This document shows, in pieces, positions 60,128 through 64,000 of a stretch of DNA of 64,000 nucleotides. The notes below the pieces were generated by a model. That model saw only the letters and a program-made list of their open reading frames with translations, was not told the DNA's origin and did not search any database. Source of the stretch: Streptomyces sp. GQFP (GTDB lineage: Bacteria; Actinomycetota; Actinomycetes; Streptomycetales; Streptomycetaceae); assembly GCF_021545335.1 (NCBI RefSeq), contig NZ_CP089312.1, positions 1,488,001-1,552,000 of the forward strand, given 5' to 3'. Both the position numbers and the translations under genes were made by a program. The stretch's first letter is position 1. Every line of letters starts with the position of its first letter.

Positions 60128-61966
60128 ATGAGCACCAAGGTTGCCGACCAGGTCCTGCAGCGGCTGCGGGAGTGGGGTGTGGAACAGGTCTTCGGGTATC
60201 CGGGCGACGGCATCAACGGCCTGCTCGCCGCCTGGGGCCGGGCCGAGGACCGACCACGCTTCATCCAGTCGCGGCACGAGGAGATGTCCGCGTTCCAGGC
60301 GGTCGGTTACGCCAAGTTCAGCGGCCGCCTCGGAGTGTGCGCGGCGACCTCGGGTCCTGGCGCGATCCACCTCCTGAACGGCCTGTACGACGCCAAGCTG
60401 GACCATGTGCCGGTGCTGGCGATCGTCGGCCAGACGCATCGCAGCGCGATGGGCGGGTCGTACCAGCAGGAGGTCGATCTGCACTCCCTGTTCAAGGACG
60501 TCGCCTCGAACTTCGTGGAGACGGTCACTGTGCCCGAGCAGCTGCCGAACGTCCTGGACCGGGCGATCCGCACCGCGTACGCGCGCCGCGCCCCGACGGC
60601 GGTCATCATCCCCGGCGACGTCCAGGAACTCGACTACTCGGCGCCCACGCACGAGTTCAAGATGGTGCCCTCCAGCCTGGACCGCAGCGCGTGGACGACG
60701 GTCCCCTCCCAGGAGTCCCTGGTCCGGGCCGCCGAGATCCTCAACGCCGGTGACAAGCCCGCGATCCTCATCGGCCAGGGCGCGGCGGGCGCCCAGCCGG
60801 AGGTCGAGCGGATCGCCGAACTCCTCGGCGCGGGCGTCGCCAAGGCGCTGCTCGGCAAGGACGCGCTGAGCGACGAACTCCCGTACGTCACCGGTGCGAT
60901 CGGGCTGCTGGGCACGCGTCCCTCGTACGAGCTGATGCGCGACTGCGACACCCTGCTGACGATCGGTTCCTCCTTCCCGTACTCCCAGTTCCTCCCGGAC
61001 TACGGCCACGCGCGCGCCGTCCAGATCGACATCGACCCGCACATGGTGGGGATGCGCTATCCGTACGAGGTGAACCTCGTCGGCGACGCCAAGGCGACGC
61101 TGGAGCGGCTGATCCCGCTGCTGGACACGGCGGAGCGGGGCCGTGAGTGGTACGACACGGTGTGCGCGAACGTCGTGCACTGGCAGGACGTGCTGGAGCG
61201 GCGGGCCGCGTTGTCGGCCGATCCGATCAACCCGGAGTACGTGGCGCGGGCCCTGAGCCCGCTGCTGCCGGACGACGCGATCGTCACGTCGGACTCCGGA
61301 TCGACGGCGAACTGGTACGCACGGCATCTGTCGATGCGGCCCGGGATGCGCGCTTCGCTCTCCGGGACGCTGGCCACGATGGGCTGCGCGGTCCCGTACG
61401 CGATCGGCGCGAAGTTCGCCCATCCGGACCGGCCGGTGATCGCGCTGGTCGGGGACGGGGCGATGCAGATGAACGGGCTGGCGGAGATGATCACCGCGGC
61501 GAAGTACCGCGACCGCTGGACGGACCCACGGCTGGTGGTGGGGGTGTGGAACAACCAGGATCTCAACCAGGTCACGTGGGAAATGCGCGCGATGGAGGGC
61601 GCTCCCTCCTTCCTCCCCTCGCAGGAGCTGCCGGACATCCCGTACGCGGCCTTCGCCCGCTCCCTGGGCCTGACCGGCGTACGGGTGGAGCGGCCTGAGG
61701 ACGTCGAGGCGGGCTGGCGGGCGGGTCTTGAGGCCGACGGCCCGGCGGTGATCGAGTTCCGCACCGACCCGGCCGTCCCGCCGGTGCCCCCGCACGCCAC
61801 CTGGCAGCAGTTGGAGGCGACGGCCTCGGCCGTCCTCAAGGGCGACGCCGACCGGGGCGCGATGATCCGCCAGGGCCTCAAGGCCAAGGTCCAGGAGTTC
61901 CTGCCGGGCCGGGATCGGGGCGGCGAGAGCCGCGCGGGGAGCACCCGGCCGAAGAAGCACCGATGA
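60128..61966 (+). CDS. Thiamine-diphosphate-dependent enzyme (pyruvate oxidase/acetolactate synthase-like)
   Basis: A 612-residue ThDP enzyme. Cofactor-related motifs are the catalytic Glu in IQSRHEEMSAFQAVGYAKFSGRLGV, the SGPGAIHLLNGLYDAKLDH segment, and the ThDP-binding GDGAMQMNGLAEMITAAKYRDRWTDPRLVVGVWNNQDLN (GDG...N). The order fits pyruvate oxidase (PoxB-like) or a related acetolactate-synthase-like protein; a TTSGPG/FAD site is not certain. It would decarboxylate pyruvate or a 2-keto acid. It begins a plus-strand stress-associated run with a DUF2795 gene 71 bp downstream and a DJ-1/PfpI gene. Confidence 0.87.
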   Translation: MSTKVADQVLQRLREWGVEQVFGYPGDGINGLLAAWGRAEDRPRFIQSRHEEMSAFQAVGYAKFSGRLGVCAATSGPGAIHLLNGLYDAKLDHVPVLAIVGQTHRSAMGGSYQQEVDLHSLFKDVASNFVETVTVPEQLPNVLDRAIRTAYARRAPTAVIIPGDVQELDYSAPTHEFKMVPSSLDRSAWTTVPSQESLVRAAEILNAGDKPAILIGQGAAGAQPEVERIAELLGAGVAKALLGKDALSDELPYVTGAIGLLGTRPSYELMRDCDTLLTIGSSFPYSQFLPDYGHARAVQIDIDPHMVGMRYPYEVNLVGDAKATLERLIPLLDTAERGREWYDTVCANVVHWQDVLERRAALSADPINPEYVARALSPLLPDDAIVTSDSGSTANWYARHLSMRPGMRASLSGTLATMGCAVPYAIGAKFAHPDRPVIALVGDGAMQMNGLAEMITAAKYRDRWTDPRLVVGVWNNQDLNQVTWEMRAMEGAPSFLPSQELPDIPYAAFARSLGLTGVRVERPEDVEAGWRAGLEADGPAVIEFRTDPAVPPVPPHATWQQLEATASAVLKGDADRGAMIRQGLKAKVQEFLPGRDRGGESRAGSTRPKKHR

Positions 61967-62037
61967 GGTGGTCCTGTCGGGTGTCGGCACCGGATCTTCG
62001 GGTACGCGGCGGACACCCCCGAAGGCTGGAGGCAGTC

Positions 62038-62439
62038 ATGCAGCAAGGCAGCGGCCGTGTCAGCGCCCATCGCGACGACGAGATGAAACACCAGGTCCAG
62101 GGCCTGCTGAGGTCCGGCCACCCGACCAGTACCGAGGAGTGGCACGACCCGGAGCCCGCCGCCGAGGACGACCCGCCGATCGCGGGCGGCCCGGTGGCCC
62201 CCGACCGCTCCCCGGCCGGGCTGGAGACGGTGCGCTTCGAACTGGCCCGCTTCCTGGGCCGTACGTCCTTCCCGGCCGGTCCGCGCGAACTGCGCGGCCT
62301 CCTGCGCGCCGGCCACGCCCCCGACACCCTGGTCGAGCCCCTGGAGCGGCTCCCCAGGAACGCCCGCTACGCCTCCGTGCAGAAGCTCGCCGAGGCGATC
62401 GTGAGCGGCGGCCCGGAGTCACGCCCGCGCGACAAGTGA
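62038..62439 (+). CDS. DUF2795 domain protein
   Basis: A 133-residue protein; the start is the ATG at 62038 with GGAGG about nine bases upstream, which gives MQQGSGRVSAHRDDEMKHQVQGLLRSG. The C-terminal ~65 residues (RFELARFLGRTSFPAGPRELRGLLRAGHAPDTLVEPLERLPRNARYASVQKLAEAI) are a DUF2795 domain, a small helical module common in actinobacterial stress loci, with unknown function. The N-terminal half is acidic and likely disordered (EEWHDPEPAAEDDPPIAGG). It lies between the ThDP enzyme and DJ-1/PfpI genes on the same strand. Confidence 0.85.
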   Translation: MQQGSGRVSAHRDDEMKHQVQGLLRSGHPTSTEEWHDPEPAAEDDPPIAGGPVAPDRSPAGLETVRFELARFLGRTSFPAGPRELRGLLRAGHAPDTLVEPLERLPRNARYASVQKLAEAIVSGGPESRPRDK

Positions 62440-62481
62440 CCGCGGCGGCGGGCCGCCGAACCGAGAAAGGACACCGAGGAC

Positions 62482-63042
62482 ATGCGTATCGCGTTTCTGA
62501 CCGCACCCGAGGGTGTCGAGCAGATCGAGCTGACCGAGCCCTGGCAGGCGGTGACCGACACGGGCGACGAACCCGTGCTCGTGTCGACGAAACAGGGCCG
62601 GGTGCAGGCCTTCGACCACCTCGACAAGGCGGACACATTTCCCGTGGAGGAGGTGGTCGGCGAGGTACCGGCCGCGTCCTTCGGCGGGCTCGTGCTGCCC
62701 GGCGGGGTGGCCAACCCCGACTTCCTGCGCACGGACGAGCGTGCCGTCGCGTTCGTACGGGACTTCTTCGACCGGGGCCGGCCGGTCGCCGCGATCTGCC
62801 ACGCCCCGTGGACGCTCGTGGAGGCGGACGTCGTCCGGGGCCGGGTGCTGACCTCGTGGCCGAGCCTCGCCACCGACATCCGCAACGCGGGCGGCGAGTG
62901 GGTCGACGAGCAGGTGCGGATCTGCGACCACGGGCCCAACGTCCTGATCACCAGCCGTAAACCGGACGACCTGAAGGCGTTCTGCGCGGCGCTCGTGTCC
63001 GAGCTCGACAAGTCCGCCGTGGCCGGCGAGAAGGCTGTCTGA
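62482..63042 (+). CDS. DJ-1/PfpI family protein
   Basis: A 186-residue PfpI-type protein. The nucleophilic Cys sits in AAICHAPWTLVEA (about residue 108), the elbow after the strand FDRGRPV, and GGLVLPGGVANPDFLRTDERAVAFVRDFF provides the oxyanion-type loop. Such proteins act as deglycases, glyoxalases or peptidases against protein damage. It has GAGAAAGGACACCGAGGAC as leader with an RBS. Its position behind the ThDP and DUF2795 genes supports a stress-response operon. Confidence 0.9.
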   Translation: MRIAFLTAPEGVEQIELTEPWQAVTDTGDEPVLVSTKQGRVQAFDHLDKADTFPVEEVVGEVPAASFGGLVLPGGVANPDFLRTDERAVAFVRDFFDRGRPVAAICHAPWTLVEADVVRGRVLTSWPSLATDIRNAGGEWVDEQVRICDHGPNVLITSRKPDDLKAFCAALVSELDKSAVAGEKAV

Positions 63043-63131
63043 CGGACTCGGTCACGGCGGGCGAGCTCGGGGCACGGGCGCGTACGGCTACTTCGAACTG
63101 TACGAGTCCTGCGCGGAGTTCACACCGATGT

Positions 63132-63365
63132 TCATTCGTCCGTGCAGCCTCGCTCCCGGGCGCCCTCGCGGGTGCGGCCCGCGGTGATCGGGCGGCGTGG
63201 GTGGCGGCGCAGGTACTCGCCCTCCAGGCCCGCCATGCGCGCGTTGTGGGTGCGCAGGGCGTCGTTCGAACCGTGCAGGAGCGTGTCGTGGCGTGTGCGG
63301 TGGATCGTCTCCAGCTCGCGCATCAGCTGCTGGTCGTCCAGCCGGCTCGGGTCGACTCCGGTCAT
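63132..63365 (-). CDS. Small DUF6158-like protein
   Basis: A 77-residue protein starting MTGVDPSRLDDQQLMRELETIHRTRHDTLLHGSNDALRTHNARMAGLEGEYLRRHPRR. The helical RELETIHRTRHDTLLHGSNDAL...EREYLRR pattern is the one I associate with DUF6158, a small actinobacterial family of unknown function. The basic C-terminus is probably unstructured. The ATG at 63365 is preceded by GGGGTGTCACC. It is on the opposite strand from the DJ-1 gene, convergent with it. Confidence 0.75.
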   Translation of the reverse strand: MTGVDPSRLDDQQLMRELETIHRTRHDTLLHGSNDALRTHNARMAGLEGEYLRRHPRRPITAGRTREGARERGCTDE

Positions 63366-63431
63366 GGTGACACCCCGCTCGTCGTGGCGTCCTTCCACTG
63401 TACGAAGAACCGGGCGCGCGGGCCTCGTGTG

Positions 63432-64000
63432 CTACCGGGCCCGCTCCACGCGCCGCTCGTCCCACACAGGCTCCGGGGTCTCCCGGACCCGCCCGTCGCT
63501 GCCGAAGACCAGATAGCGGTCGAACGAACGAGCGAACCAGCGGTCGTGGGTGACGGCGAGAACCGTGCCCTCGAACGCCTCCAGCCCCTCCTGGAGGGCC
63601 TCGGCGGACTCCAGGTCGAGGTTGTCCGTCGGCTCGTCCAGCAGCAGCGCGGTGACGCCCTCCAGCTCCAGGAGCAGGATCTGGAAGCGGGCCTGCTGTC
63701 CCCCGGAGAGCCGGTCGAAGCGCTGCTCGGCCTGCGCGGTCAGCTCGTAGCGGCGCAGCCGGGAACTGGCCGCACCCCGGTCCTGCGCGTGCTCGGACCA
63801 CAGGATGTCGAGGAGCGTACGGCCCTCCAGCTCGGGGTGGGCATGCGTCTGGGCGAAGTGCCCGGGCACGACCCGTGCGCCGAGCTTCCACTCGCCCGTG
63901 TGGTTCACGGTGTCCCCGGCGAGCAGTCGCAGGAAGTGCGACTTGCCGGAACCGTTGGACCCGAGGACGGCGACCCGCTCCCCGTAGAAGACTTCGAGAT
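63432..64000 (-). CDS. ABC-F family ATPase, C-terminal part (5' end outside window)
   Basis: The open frame runs from the right edge to a stop at 63432 and encodes at least 189 residues. It holds the second ATPase module of an ABC-F protein: Walker A GSNGSGKS, signature LSGGQQARF, Walker B LLLDEPTDNLDLESAEAL and the switch VTHDRWFARSFDRYLVF. The closing GRVRETPEPVWDERRVERAR is typical of the drug-resistance/translation ABC-F group. These soluble proteins act on the ribosome, either in antibiotic protection or rescue. An internal ATG at 63908 is not the start, since the frame and homology continue to the window edge. Confidence 0.9.
   Translation of the reverse strand, partial: LEVFYGERVAVLGSNGSGKSHFLRLLAGDTVNHTGEWKLGARVVPGHFAQTHAHPELEGRTLLDILWSEHAQDRGAASSRLRRYELTAQAEQRFDRLSGGQQARFQILLLELEGVTALLLDEPTDNLDLESAEALQEGLEAFEGTVLAVTHDRWFARSFDRYLVFGSDGRVRETPEPVWDERRVERAR

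Overview
The window is high-G+C actinobacterial chromosome. Strong third-position G/C bias, frequent GTG starts, AGGAGG-type ribosome binding sites and many Streptomyces-type families (DUF574 methyltransferase, HTH-DUF5753 regulators, ANTAR protein, SigB/SigF-family sigma factor, Tat lipoproteins, CebR boxes) point to Streptomyces or a close relative. I see no rRNA or tRNA genes, no CRISPR array, no insertion sequence and no prophage. The only parts that look mobile are short dispersed hairpin repeats between genes.

Layout. 1-6.9 kb: minus-strand sugar operon (CUT2-type ABC importer, Gfo/Idh/MocA dehydrogenase, sugar isomerase) with a ROK regulator upstream. 7.1-12.7 kb: thioesterase, GntR regulator, KAS III enzyme, OFA-family oxalate/formate-type transporter with a 48-residue partner overlapping its 3' end, FdhD, and a MarR regulator with its own dyads. 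13-23 kb: secreted sialidase, BASS-type transporter with divergent LysR regulator, long-chain acyl-CoA ligase, GH29-like hydrolase, Tat-exported jelly-roll protein with a TTA codon, and an aldo/keto reductase. 23-26 kb: VOC protein, SDR, and a methyltransferase with a histidine-rich N-terminus.

26.1-37.6 kb is a plant cell-wall degradation locus: GH6 and GH5 cellulases (minus), then GH48 and GH74 (plus), all with CBM2 modules, then a PL11 rhamnogalacturonan lyase. The GH5/GH48 divergent promoter region carries a perfect 14-bp CebR palindrome and a 12/14 copy, so cellobiose de-repression of the cluster is the natural reading.

37.6-43.6 kb: WYL regulator with a perfect 11-bp-arm operator in front of two small genes, a methyltransferase, pterin dehydratase, two HTH regulators and a DUF574 methyltransferase. 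43.7-51.3 kb: stand-alone DnaK, OsmC, a MoxR ATPase coupled to a zincin/VWA protein, and a holin-like/phosphodiesterase fusion. 51.4-56.8 kb: metallo-beta-lactamase-fold proteins, a DedA protein, an aminotransferase-fold protein lacking its PLP lysine, and a surface-anchored protein. 57.1-64 kb: ANTAR protein, PAS/GAF protein, SigB/SigF-like sigma factor, ThDP enzyme, DUF2795 protein, DJ-1/PfpI protein, DUF6158-like protein, and the C-terminal part of an ABC-F ATPase, a set with a stress-response flavour.

Most promising leads: the MoxR/double-zincin/VWA pair, the lysine-less aminotransferase-fold protein coupled to a hydrolase, the OFA transporter with its overlapping microprotein and FdhD, and a 256-bp nested-hairpin element bounded by perfect 31-bp inverted repeats.
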